This document shows positions 27,405 to 34,243 of a stretch of 64,000 bases of DNA, one piece after another. The stretch comes from Hasllibacter sp963833115 (GTDB lineage: Bacteria; Pseudomonadota; Alphaproteobacteria; Rhodobacterales; Rhodobacteraceae), in the NCBI GenBank assembly GCA_963833115.1, contig CAWHWS010000002.1, forward strand, positions 1,116,001 to 1,180,000. Direction: 5' to 3'. Under the pieces are notes generated by a model. It was not told where the DNA came from, did not search any database, and saw nothing but the letters and a program-made list of their open reading frames with translations. The position numbers and the translations under genes were made by a program. The number at the start of each line of letters is the position of its first letter. Position 1 is the first letter of the stretch.

Positions 27405-28040
27405 ATGTCCCGAAGGTTCCGCCCCGCCGACGCCGCGCTTCAGCCGGTGTTCCTGATCACGCTCGGCTGGATCGGCATCCTGTCCTGCGCGGCGTTCGCG
27501 GCGTCGGTGGTGATCGCCGACCTGATGGTGCCGGGCCAGACATGGATGGCCGACACGATCAGCGACCTCGGCGCCGGCGAGCTGGAGTTCATCGTCGACA
27601 TCGGGCTCTACTCGTTCTCGGCCGGGCTGATCGCCTGCGCGCTCGGGGCCGCGCACATCCACCTCGGGGGCTATCGCTGGTCCTCGGGGATCATCGGGCT
27701 CGCGTTCCTGGGGCTCGTGGTGTTCCTCGTGGGCGCGCGCAACGAGTACGGCGACGGCGACGACGAGGGCGTGGTGATCCATTCCTACCTCGTCTACGCG
27801 CTCGGGTTCCTGTTCTTCGCGGTGCCGATGGCGATGTCCTTCGGCGCGCGGGCCGCGGGCGTGGGGTTCCTGCGGGCGTTCCGCATCGGGGCGGTGCTCT
27901 GGGCGCTGGCGGCGCCGCCCTTCTTCTTCGTGCCGACCTCGATCGACGGGGCCTACGAGCGGGGGCTGATGCTGCTGGCGTTCATCTTCGTGGTGGCGCT
28001 GTCGCGGCTCCTGATCGCCGAAGGGCGGCGGGTCCGCTAA
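27405..28040 (+). CDS. DUF998 family integral membrane protein
   Basis: The 211-residue protein has about six membrane helices and the DUF998 feature MADTISDLGAGELEFIVDIG (about residues 47-66) after the first helix. Function of the family is unknown. I chose the ATG at 27405 because the sequence before it in the longer frame (from 27309) overlaps the ATGCACAT repeats and is cysteine/histidine-rich leader unlike membrane relatives. The gene reads away from the repeats, which are candidate operators. Confidence 0.8.
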   Translation: MSRRFRPADAALQPVFLITLGWIGILSCAAFAASVVIADLMVPGQTWMADTISDLGAGELEFIVDIGLYSFSAGLIACALGAAHIHLGGYRWSSGIIGLAFLGLVVFLVGARNEYGDGDDEGVVIHSYLVYALGFLFFAVPMAMSFGARAAGVGFLRAFRIGAVLWALAAPPFFFVPTSIDGAYERGLMLLAFIFVVALSRLLIAEGRRVR

Positions 28041-28411
28041 GGCCGGCGCCGCGCGGCGCCCCGCGCGCCGGGGGGCGATGCGGAGGGCGCGGCAGGGGTC
28101 GCTCGCCGCTGTGGCGGCGGTTCCGACCATCCTCCCGAGGCGGCCGGCCCGGGGGGCGTGCGCTCGGGGGGACCATTCGCGACATCGACGGCGCTCGACC
28201 TCGGCGGCGCACGGCCTCGACGGCGCACGGCCTCGACGGCGGACGGGCGCCGGGGCGGCCGATGCCGTGCCGGTCGAGGTCCCCGTCGGCGACCGGCCGG
28301 TGACCGGCCGGGGACCGGCGGGCCCGCGCTGGGGCCGCGGCTCGCGGTCCTGCGCGTGGGGCGCCGCCGAGCGGCCTTGCCGGCGGGCGGCGCAGCGCGC
28401 ATCGGGGCGGG
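28041..28411. other. Gene-free 371-bp stretch with 16-bp tandem repeat
   Basis: No convincing gene lies here; frames that run through it have no ribosome sites and low-complexity composition. It contains two exact copies of CGGCGCACGGCCTCGA (28205-28220 and 28221-28236) plus a partial third. It also has a GGGGACCATTCGC-like stretch near 28159 that resembles part of the 72-bp repeat near 57 kb. Several short inverted repeats of GCGC and CCGG type occur, and promoters for the next gene must lie at its right end. Confidence 0.6.
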
Positions 28412-29326
28412 ATGGAGACCCCGAGCCGCCCCGCGCCCCCAGGCGCCCGCCCCCTCGCGGGGGTGGGCTGGATGCTGGTCACGGGCGCGCTCTTCGTCGC
28501 GGTGACGGCCCTGGTGAAGGCGCTCGGCAGCGACGTTCCCGCGGCGCAGGCGGCCTTCCTGCGCTATGCCACCGGGCTCGTGTTCCTGGTGCCGATGCTG
28601 GGGGCGGTGCGGGCCGCGCGCCTGACCCGTCGGCAGACGGGGCTCTTCGCGGCGCGAGGCGCGGTGCACACGGCCGGGGTCGCGCTGTGGTTCTTCGCGA
28701 TGACGCGCATCCCGATCGCCGAGGTCACGGCGATGAACTATCTCTCGCCGGTCTACGTGACGCTGGGCGCGGCGCTGCTGCTGGGCGAGCGGCTGAGCCT
28801 CACGCGGGCGCTCGCGGTCCTGGCGGGGCTCGCGGGCGCGGCGATCATCCTGCGACCGGGGTTCCGCGCGGTGGAGGACGGGCACGTCGCGATGCTGGCG
28901 ACGGCGCTGCTCTTCGCGGCGTCCTACCTCATCGCGAAGCGCATGTCGGGCGAGGTCTCGGCGACGGTGGTGGTGGCGATGCTCTCGGCGTTCGTCACCG
29001 TCGGGCTCGCGCCGCTCGCCTGGCTCGTCTGGGTGCCGCCGAGCGCGGGGCAGGTCGGCACGCTCTTCGCGGTGGCGGCGCTGGCGACGGCGGGGCACTG
29101 GACGATGACCAAGGCCTTCGCCGCGGCGCCGGTGGGGGTGACGCAGCCGGTGGCGTTCCTGCAGCTCGTGTGGTCGGCCCTCCTGGGGGCGCTCGTCTTC
29201 GCGGAGCCGATCGACCCTTGGGTGGCCCTCGGCGGCGCGGTGATCGTGAGCGCGGTGACGCTGGTGGCCTGGCGGGAGGGGCGGGGACGCCGCGCGCCCC
29301 CGCCCGCCCATTCGAGGGGGGCTTGA
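28412..29326 (+). CDS. DMT superfamily (EamA) permease
   Basis: The 304-residue inner-membrane protein has ten hydrophobic segments arranged as two EamA repeats, about residues 15-140 and 150-285. Typical blocks are RYATGLVFLVPML, ALWFFAMTRIPIAEVTAMNYLSPVY and AAPVGVTQPVAFLQLVWSALLGALVF. EamA proteins export or import small metabolites; the substrate is not evident. The ATG is at 28412. The C-terminus is charged. It is convergent with choX, 22 bp away. Confidence 0.88.
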   Translation: METPSRPAPPGARPLAGVGWMLVTGALFVAVTALVKALGSDVPAAQAAFLRYATGLVFLVPMLGAVRAARLTRRQTGLFAARGAVHTAGVALWFFAMTRIPIAEVTAMNYLSPVYVTLGAALLLGERLSLTRALAVLAGLAGAAIILRPGFRAVEDGHVAMLATALLFAASYLIAKRMSGEVSATVVVAMLSAFVTVGLAPLAWLVWVPPSAGQVGTLFAVAALATAGHWTMTKAFAAAPVGVTQPVAFLQLVWSALLGALVFAEPIDPWVALGGAVIVSAVTLVAWREGRGRRAPPPAHSRGA

Positions 29327-29348
29327 GCCCCCCCGGACCGCCGGTCCC

Positions 29349-30278
29349 CTAGAGGCCGAGGGCCGCGCGCACGGCGGCCTCGCCGTCGGTGCCGTCGGCG
29401 GCGGTCACGCCCTCCATCCAGGCGCCGATCACGCCGGGATGCGCGGTCAGCCATTCGCGGGCCGCGTCCTCGGGGTCGGCGCCGTCGTTGAGGATGGCGG
29501 CCATGATCTCGTTCTCCATCTCCAGCGAGAAGGCGAGGTTCTTCAAGAGGGCGCCGATGCGCGGGCACTCCCGCGTGAAGCCGGCGGCGGTGTTGGTGTA
29601 GACCGTCGCGCCGCCGAAATCGGGGCCGAACACCTCGTCGCCGCCAGAGAGGTACGTGATGTCCATGGCGGCGTTCATCGGGTGGGGCGCCCAGCCGAGG
29701 AAGATCGCGGGCTCGCCCCTGCGGTTGGCGCGGGCGACCTCGGCCAGCATCCCGGCCTCGGAGCTCTCGACGACCTCGAAGCCGCCAAGGCCGAACATGT
29801 CCGCCTCGATCATCTCCAGGATGAGGCGGTTGCCGTCATTGCCGGGCTCGATGCCGTAGATGGAGCCCTCGAGGGCGTCCGCGTGCGCGGCGATGTCGTC
29901 GAAGCCGTCGATGCCGAGGGCGGCGGCGGCGGGGTTCGCGGCCAGGGTGTACTTCGCGCCCTCGAGGTTGGCGCGCACGGTGTCGACGGTGCCGGCCTCC
30001 CGGTAGGGGGCGATGTCGGCCTCCATCGTGGGCATCCAGTTGCCGAGGAACACGTCGATGTCGCCCTCGGCCAGGGAGGCGTAGGTCACGGGGACGGAGA
30101 GGAGCCGCGTCTCGTTGGCGTAGCCGAGCGCGTCGAGGAGGACGGAGGTGGCGGCGGTGGTCGCGGTGATGTCGGTCCAGCCGACGTCGGCGAAGGTGAC
30201 GGTCTCGCAATCGGCGAGGAGGGCCGTCGGGGCGGCGACGAGGGCCGCGACATAGGCGGCGGCGGTGCGAAGGGTCAT
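29349..30278 (-). CDS. choX: Choline ABC transporter substrate-binding protein (ChoX-like)
   Basis: This 309-residue periplasmic binding protein has a signal peptide (about 1-22) and starts mature near DCETVTFADVGWTD. The aromatic box known for choline binding in Sinorhizobium ChoX (Trp43, Trp90, Tyr119, Trp205) is fully matched here as Trp34, Trp81, Tyr110 and Trp196, a constant offset of nine. This supports choline rather than glycine betaine as ligand. No ABC permease or ATPase gene adjoins it, so its membrane partners must be encoded elsewhere. Confidence 0.88.
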   Translation of the reverse strand: MTLRTAAAYVAALVAAPTALLADCETVTFADVGWTDITATTAATSVLLDALGYANETRLLSVPVTYASLAEGDIDVFLGNWMPTMEADIAPYREAGTVDTVRANLEGAKYTLAANPAAAALGIDGFDDIAAHADALEGSIYGIEPGNDGNRLILEMIEADMFGLGGFEVVESSEAGMLAEVARANRRGEPAIFLGWAPHPMNAAMDITYLSGGDEVFGPDFGGATVYTNTAAGFTRECPRIGALLKNLAFSLEMENEIMAAILNDGADPEDAAREWLTAHPGVIGAWMEGVTAADGTDGEAAVRAALGL

Positions 30279-30375
30279 GGAACGTCTCCCGTTGGTTGGC
30301 GCCCGGGAGGATAGCGCGGGCGGTCGGGGGGCGACAGGTTCGGCATGGGCCAGGGGGCTCGGGGCCCGCCGCCCC

Positions 30376-30858
30376 TCAGGGGCCGATCTCCTTGAGGACG
30401 GCGCGGTAGAGGTCGCGCTTGAAGGGGACGATGCGCCCGATCAGGTCGCCGGGGGTCATCCAGGCCCATTCGGCGAACTCGGCGCCCGCGCCGGTGCCGG
30501 AGATGTCGACATCGGCGTCCGTGCCGAGGAAGGCCATGCGGAACCAGCGCTGCTCCTGGCCGCGGAAGCGCCCGCGCCAGAGGGTCGGGACGAGGGCGGG
30601 GGGCAGGTCGTAGCGGTGCCAGCCGGGGGTGGCGGCGTCGATCCGGGCGAGGGCGGGGGGGATGCCGGTCTCCTCCGTGAGCTCGCGGCGGGCGGCGTCC
30701 TCGGGGGATTCGCCGGGGTCGATGCCGCCCTGGGGCATCTGCCAGGCCTCCGGCGGGCCGTCGAGGCGGCGGCCGGCGAAGACGGTCCCGTCGCCGCGCG
30801 ACAGGAGCACGCCGACGCAGGGGCGGTAGGGCAGTGCGGCGATCTGCGCGGGCGTCAT
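30376..30858 (-). CDS. rppH: RNA pyrophosphohydrolase (NUDIX)
   Basis: RppH removes pyrophosphate from the 5' triphosphate end of mRNAs and starts their decay. The 160-residue protein has the NUDIX box GGIDPGESPEDAARRELTEE and its TGI end, at about residues 44-66. It also has the family features MPQGG before it and WMTPGDLIGRIVPFKRDLYR near the C-terminus. Length and start (MTPAQIAALPYRPCVGVLL) match alphaproteobacterial RppH. It is divergent from the HIT gene, with 95 bp between starts. Confidence 0.9.
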   Translation of the reverse strand: MTPAQIAALPYRPCVGVLLSRGDGTVFAGRRLDGPPEAWQMPQGGIDPGESPEDAARRELTEETGIPPALARIDAATPGWHRYDLPPALVPTLWRGRFRGQEQRWFRMAFLGTDADVDISGTGAGAEFAEWAWMTPGDLIGRIVPFKRDLYRAVLKEIGP

Positions 30859-30953
30859 GGGCGCCGGTCTACCCGGCGGGGCGGGGCGGGCAAGGGGTGG
30901 CGGCGCGGCGCGCGGCGGGCGATCGTGCGGGCGAGCCGGATGAGGAGCCCGCC

Positions 30954-31340
30954 ATGGCCTGGACCTACGACCCCGAGAACGTGTTCGCGAAGATCCTGCG
31001 GGGGGAGATCCCGAACCGGACGGTCTACGAGGACGAGCATGCGCTGGCGTTCGAGGACCTGCGGCCGCAGGCGCCGGTGCACGTGCTGGTGATCCCCAAG
31101 GGGGCCTACGTCTCCTTCGACCACTTCGCGGCGGAGGCGGGTGAGGCGGAGATCGCCGGCTGGGTCCGCGCGATCGGGGAGGTGACGCGGCTCGCCGGGG
31201 CCTCGGTCTCGCAGGAGGTGGGGGGCGGGGGGTTCCGCGTGATCTCCAATGCGGGGGCGGACGCGGTGCAGGAAGTGCCGCATCTGCACGTTCACGTCTT
31301 GGGAGGGCGGGGGCTGGGACGGATCCTGGGGGAAGGGTAG
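30954..31340 (+). CDS. HIT (histidine triad) family protein
   Basis: This 128-residue protein of the HINT group hydrolyses nucleotide phosphoramidates or related bonds. The histidine triad is HLHVHVLGG near the C-terminus (about residues 110-118), and the N-terminal block FAKILRGEIPNRTVYEDEHALAFEDL is conserved. The ATG at 30954 has a GAGGAG-type ribosome site. The dispersed 3'-end element begins directly after its stop. Confidence 0.93.
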   Translation: MAWTYDPENVFAKILRGEIPNRTVYEDEHALAFEDLRPQAPVHVLVIPKGAYVSFDHFAAEAGEAEIAGWVRAIGEVTRLAGASVSQEVGGGGFRVISNAGADAVQEVPHLHVHVLGGRGLGRILGEG

Positions 31341-31433
31341 GGCTCCCGCCCGCCCTCGTCGCCTTGCGGCGCCTCGCGCGGTTGGGCCGGGCGCCTCGTC
31401 GCTGCGCGACGTCGGCGCGGCCGCTGCGCTGGC
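31341..31433 (+). repeat. Dispersed 3'-end element, copy C (after the HIT gene)
   Basis: Block 1 GGCTCCCGCCCGCCCTCG covers 31341-31358 directly after the stop. A first hairpin (CGCC / GGCG around TTGC, 31359-31374) follows, then GGTTGGGCCGGGC (31380-31392). A second hairpin has stem GTCGC / GCGAC and loop TGC (31398-31410), and the terminal block GCCGCTGCGCTGGC is at 31420-31433. It is in the same orientation as the HIT gene. Confidence 0.7.
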
Positions 31434-31485
31434 GGAGGGCGTCCTTGGGGCGGGAACGCCTTGGACGGAGGTGCGCCTCCGGCGG

Positions 31486-31559
31486 GGATACTTGGATCAA
31501 GATGAGGGAGCGGGTCCGACGTCTTCTCTCTGCCCTCTCATCTTGACGCAAATATCCCG
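31486..31559 (+). repeat. 22-bp imperfect inverted repeat (AT-richer hairpin)
   Basis: The left arm at 31486-31507 and the right arm at 31538-31559 pair over 22 bp with three mismatches, around a 30-nt loop. The inner half of each arm contains TCAAGATGAG and its exact complement. The arms are clearly less GC-rich than the surroundings. It lies between the convergent HIT and ABC transporter genes, so it may be a bidirectional terminator. Apart from copy C and this hairpin, the gene-free 31341-31636 stretch shows nothing. Confidence 0.7.
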
Positions 31560-31636
31560 GGGAGCGGGAGGGGCAGCGCCCCTCGCAGGGCCGGGCGAGG
31601 GGGGCTTCAGCTCCCCGAGCCCGGCCCTTTCCCCCT

Positions 31637-32569
31637 TCAGCCGGCGGCGCGCTCCGAGGTGAGGGCGACGAACACGTCCTCCAGGCGCGGGTCCTCGGAG
31701 TGGACGTCGCGCACCGTCAGGCCGGCGGCGCGCACCGCCTCCAGGATCGCGCCGGGCGTCGTCTCGGCGGCGCGGAAGGCGAAGGCGAGGTCGCCGTTCG
31801 GGCGGCGCGACAGGGTCGCGCCGCGCGGGGGGGCGACCTCGCCTTCGGTCTCGGTCGCGACAACGAGCGTGCGCGTGTCGAGGCGGGACATCAGGGCGGC
31901 GGTCGTGTCCTCGGCGGTCACCTCGCCGTGGTTCACGATGGCGATGCGCTCGCACATCGCCTCGGCCTCCTCGAGGTAGTGGGTCGTCAGGATGATCGTC
32001 ATCCCCTCCTCGTTCAGCCGCCGCACGTTGGCCCACAGCATCTGTCGCAGCTCGATGTCGACGCCCGCGGTCGGCTCGTCCAGCACCAGGACGTGGGGCC
32101 GGTGCACCAGCGCCTTGCCCAGGAGCAGCCGCCGCCGCATGCCGCCCGAGAGGGAGCGGGCGTAGGCGTCGGCCTTGTCGGTCAGGCCGATGATCTCGAG
32201 GATGCGGTCCGTCACGCGGTCGGCGGGGGCGATGCCGTAGAGTCCGGCCTGCACCTCCAAGGCGCCGCGGGCCGAGAAGAACGGGTCGAGGTTGGTCTCC
32301 TGCGGCATCACCCCGATCGAGGCGCGCGACTGGCGGGGGTTGCGGTCCTGGTCGAAGCCCCAGATCTCCACCCGCCCCGAGGACTTTCGCACCAGGCCCG
32401 CCAGGACGTTGATCAGCGTCGACTTGCCCGCGCCGTTGGGGCCGAGCAGGCCGTAGATCGAGCCCGCCGGCACCGCGAGGTCGACGCCGCGCAGGGCGCG
32501 CTTGGCCGGCTCGCCCCCCTGGGGGGCGTAGGTCTTGGTCAGGCCCTCGATGCGGATCGCGTCTGGCAT
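31637..32569 (-). CDS. ABC-2 type transporter ATP-binding protein
   Basis: The 310-residue ATPase has Walker A GPNGAGKST, the signature LSGGMRRRL, Walker B LVLDEPTAGVD and the H-loop TTHYLEEAE, in the order expected. Its last 80 residues are a C-terminal extension typical of YadG/drug- or polysaccharide-type exporters. No membrane component lies beside it (rightward is a divergent gene, leftward the HIT gene), so its permease must be encoded elsewhere. Substrate is unknown. The start codon is at 32569. Confidence 0.9.
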   Translation of the reverse strand: MPDAIRIEGLTKTYAPQGGEPAKRALRGVDLAVPAGSIYGLLGPNGAGKSTLINVLAGLVRKSSGRVEIWGFDQDRNPRQSRASIGVMPQETNLDPFFSARGALEVQAGLYGIAPADRVTDRILEIIGLTDKADAYARSLSGGMRRRLLLGKALVHRPHVLVLDEPTAGVDIELRQMLWANVRRLNEEGMTIILTTHYLEEAEAMCERIAIVNHGEVTAEDTTAALMSRLDTRTLVVATETEGEVAPPRGATLSRRPNGDLAFAFRAAETTPGAILEAVRAAGLTVRDVHSEDPRLEDVFVALTSERAAG

Positions 32570-32682
32570 GGGTGCTCCTTCGCGCCCTCTGCCCTCGACG
32601 GGGGCGGGCGGATCGCTATTGTCGGGCCGCCTAGGCCGCCGCGCGCGCGGTGGAAAGCCCCCCGCCGCTCCCGGAGCCCGCC

Positions 32683-33036
32683 ATGCCAGCAGACCATCCC
32701 AGCGCGACCACCAATGCCGACGGCAGCCCGCGCATCGCCCCCCCGAGGGGGGCCGCGCCCAAGAGCCCCCCGCCGGCGCAGCCCGCCGACTGGGGCGTGC
32801 CCGAGACCGAGGTCGTGAGCAGCCCGCGCGTCGCCTGCGACGGGAGCGAGGGCGCGCTCGGCCATCCGCGCGTCTGGCTCCAGATCGCCGAGGACGTGGG
32901 CTGGGTCGAATGCGGCTATTGTGACAAGCGCTACATCCTGGCCGGATCGGATGGCGCGCCGGGATCGAACGTCAGCGTCGGCGAGGAGACGATGGGCGAC
33001 CGCACCGACGGCGACGGACTGGATTCCAAGGTGTGA
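32683..33036 (+). CDS. Zinc-finger CHCC domain protein
   Basis: The 117-residue protein has a proline-rich N-terminus and a small zinc-binding domain: the Cys in RVACDG, the His in ALGHPRVW and two Cys in VECGYCDKRYIL form a CHCC set. The family is related to the NDUFS6/complex I accessory zinc domain and is common in Alphaproteobacteria. I chose the ATG at 32683, preceded by GGAG; a GTG at 32650 would add a proline-rich stretch. Its stop lies within the start region of the next gene. Confidence 0.85.
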   Translation: MPADHPSATTNADGSPRIAPPRGAAPKSPPPAQPADWGVPETEVVSSPRVACDGSEGALGHPRVWLQIAEDVGWVECGYCDKRYILAGSDGAPGSNVSVGEETMGDRTDGDGLDSKV

Positions 33037-33578
33037 GGCGACTCGTCGCCATGCGACTCGTCTCGAAGCGACTCGTCGCGAAGCGGCCCGTCGCCATGCG
33101 GCCCGTCGCCATGCGGCCCGTCGAGGCGCGGCTCGTCGCGAAGTGGCCCCTCGCGAGGCGACTCGTCGCGATGCCGTCCGCCCCGATGAGGCCGGTCGCG
33201 GCGCGGCTCGGCGCGCTGGCGCTCTCGGCCCTGGTCGCGGCCTGCGCGCCGGTGGGCGGGGCGGGGCCGTCGACGCCCGCCACCGCCTCGTCCGGGGCGG
33301 GGTTCGATGCCGCGCCCGCGGGCGTGCCGGCGCCGGTGCCGACCGCGACGGGGGTCGACATCCCCGGCACCGGGCGGGAGATCGGGTTCGGTCGGCACCT
33401 GCCCGGGGCGGAGGCGGCCCTGACCCGGCTCTACGGCGCGCCCGCGCGGCGCGCGTGCGGCGGCGGCACGGTGCTCACCGTCCGGTCGCTCGAGCTGCAT
33501 TTCGAGGGCGAGACCTTCGCCGGGTGGCGGCGGGGCGGGGACTCGCGCGGGCGGCTCTGCGACGTGGCGGCGGCCTAG
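33033..33578 (+). CDS. Lipoprotein with a long repeat-encoded leader
   Basis: The frame opens with a GTG at 33033 that overlaps the previous stop. Twelve 15-nt units encode five-residue repeats of the kind [MKRA]-R-[LP]-V-A before a hydrophobic stretch and the lipobox LVAAC. If translation starts at 33033 the Cys is residue 71, but an in-frame ATG at 33186 would give a normal 20-residue leader (MRPVAARLGALALSALVAAC). No start has a clear ribosome site. The mature part (about 110 residues) has Pro/Ala-rich sequence and a small domain with two cysteines (RRACGGGTVLTVRSLELHFEG). Its 3' end overlaps the stop of the convergent next gene. Confidence 0.7.
   Translation: MRRLVAMRLVSKRLVAKRPVAMRPVAMRPVEARLVAKWPLARRLVAMPSAPMRPVAARLGALALSALVAACAPVGGAGPSTPATASSGAGFDAAPAGVPAPVPTATGVDIPGTGREIGFGRHLPGAEAALTRLYGAPARRACGGGTVLTVRSLELHFEGETFAGWRRGGDSRGRLCDVAAA
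33036..33215 (+). repeat. Twelve 15-bp in-frame tandem units in a lipoprotein leader
   Basis: The units begin at 33036 and follow every 15 bp, for example AGGCGACTCGTCGCC, ATGCGACTCGTCTCG and AAGCGACTCGTCGCG. They diverge towards the right end. Because 15 is a multiple of three, gain or loss of units keeps the frame. Five of them contain ATG, so the number of possible start codons changes with the unit count. Confidence 0.85.
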
Positions 33579-34123
33579 CCCGGCGGGCGCGGCGCGGGGA
33601 CCGGGCCCGCGCGGGACATCAGGATGCCTTCGGGCAGGCAGGGCAGGAGCGCCTCGGGGCCGCCGGCCTCCTCGCGCAGGTAGTCCAGCACGTTGAGGCC
33701 GGTCCAGGCGCGGATGGCGCGCCCGTCCGCCATGGCGCCCGCGGCGATGCCGGTGCCGGTGGCCGGATCCTGCGCGATGTAGCGCACCGAGCCGGCGCTG
33801 CCGTCCGAGCAGGTCATCTCGGCGCCGGCGGCGCGCTCGCCGACCACCCACCAGTCGCCGGTGCAGGTGGTGCCGTCGTCCATCACGCCCGTCAGGGTGC
33901 CGGCGTCCCAGCCGCGCGCCCGGCCGTCGAGCCAGCGGCCCTCGTCGCCGATGCAGGCGAGGACGCGGCTGCAGCTCCGCTGGCTGCCGGGGACGTTCTC
34001 GCACGGGGGCGGGGCGACGGGGGCGGGGCGCTCGGCGCGCGGGGCGATGCGGCCCGGATCGACGGTCCCCTGCGCGGTCGCGGGGACGGCGAGGAGGCAG
34101 GCGGCGAGGGCGGCGCGGATCAT
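33575..34123 (-). CDS. Secreted cysteine-containing protein of unknown function
   Basis: The 182-residue precursor has a signal peptide (MIRAALAACLLAVPATAQ) and eight or so cysteines in the mature part, in CENVPGSQRSCSRVLACIGDEG, TTCTGDWWV, EMTCSDG and LLPCLPEG, suggesting disulfides. The stretch ARGWDAGTLTGVMDDGTTC resembles small repeats of MORN-like or lipocalin-type proteins but I do not assign it. The stop codon overlaps that of the convergent lipoprotein. It is divergent from polA. Confidence 0.7.
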   Translation of the reverse strand: MIRAALAACLLAVPATAQGTVDPGRIAPRAERPAPVAPPPCENVPGSQRSCSRVLACIGDEGRWLDGRARGWDAGTLTGVMDDGTTCTGDWWVVGERAAGAEMTCSDGSAGSVRYIAQDPATGTGIAAGAMADGRAIRAWTGLNVLDYLREEAGGPEALLPCLPEGILMSRAGPVPAPRPPG

Positions 34124-34243
34124 GGGCGGGCTCCGTCGTGGACGGCGCGATGATCGCGCGGGCCGGGCGCGCGGCCCAGCCTCCGTCTGGCGCGGTGGGG
34201 CCGGGCGTGGCACACCGCGCCCCGGCGGGCGAGGAGGCGGCGC

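Noticed and set aside
28078..28505. Plus-strand genes in the gene-free stretch before the DMT permease
   Set aside because: The frames are low-complexity Arg/Gly/Pro sequences that run through tandem repeats, with no ribosome site. They are more likely chance openings.
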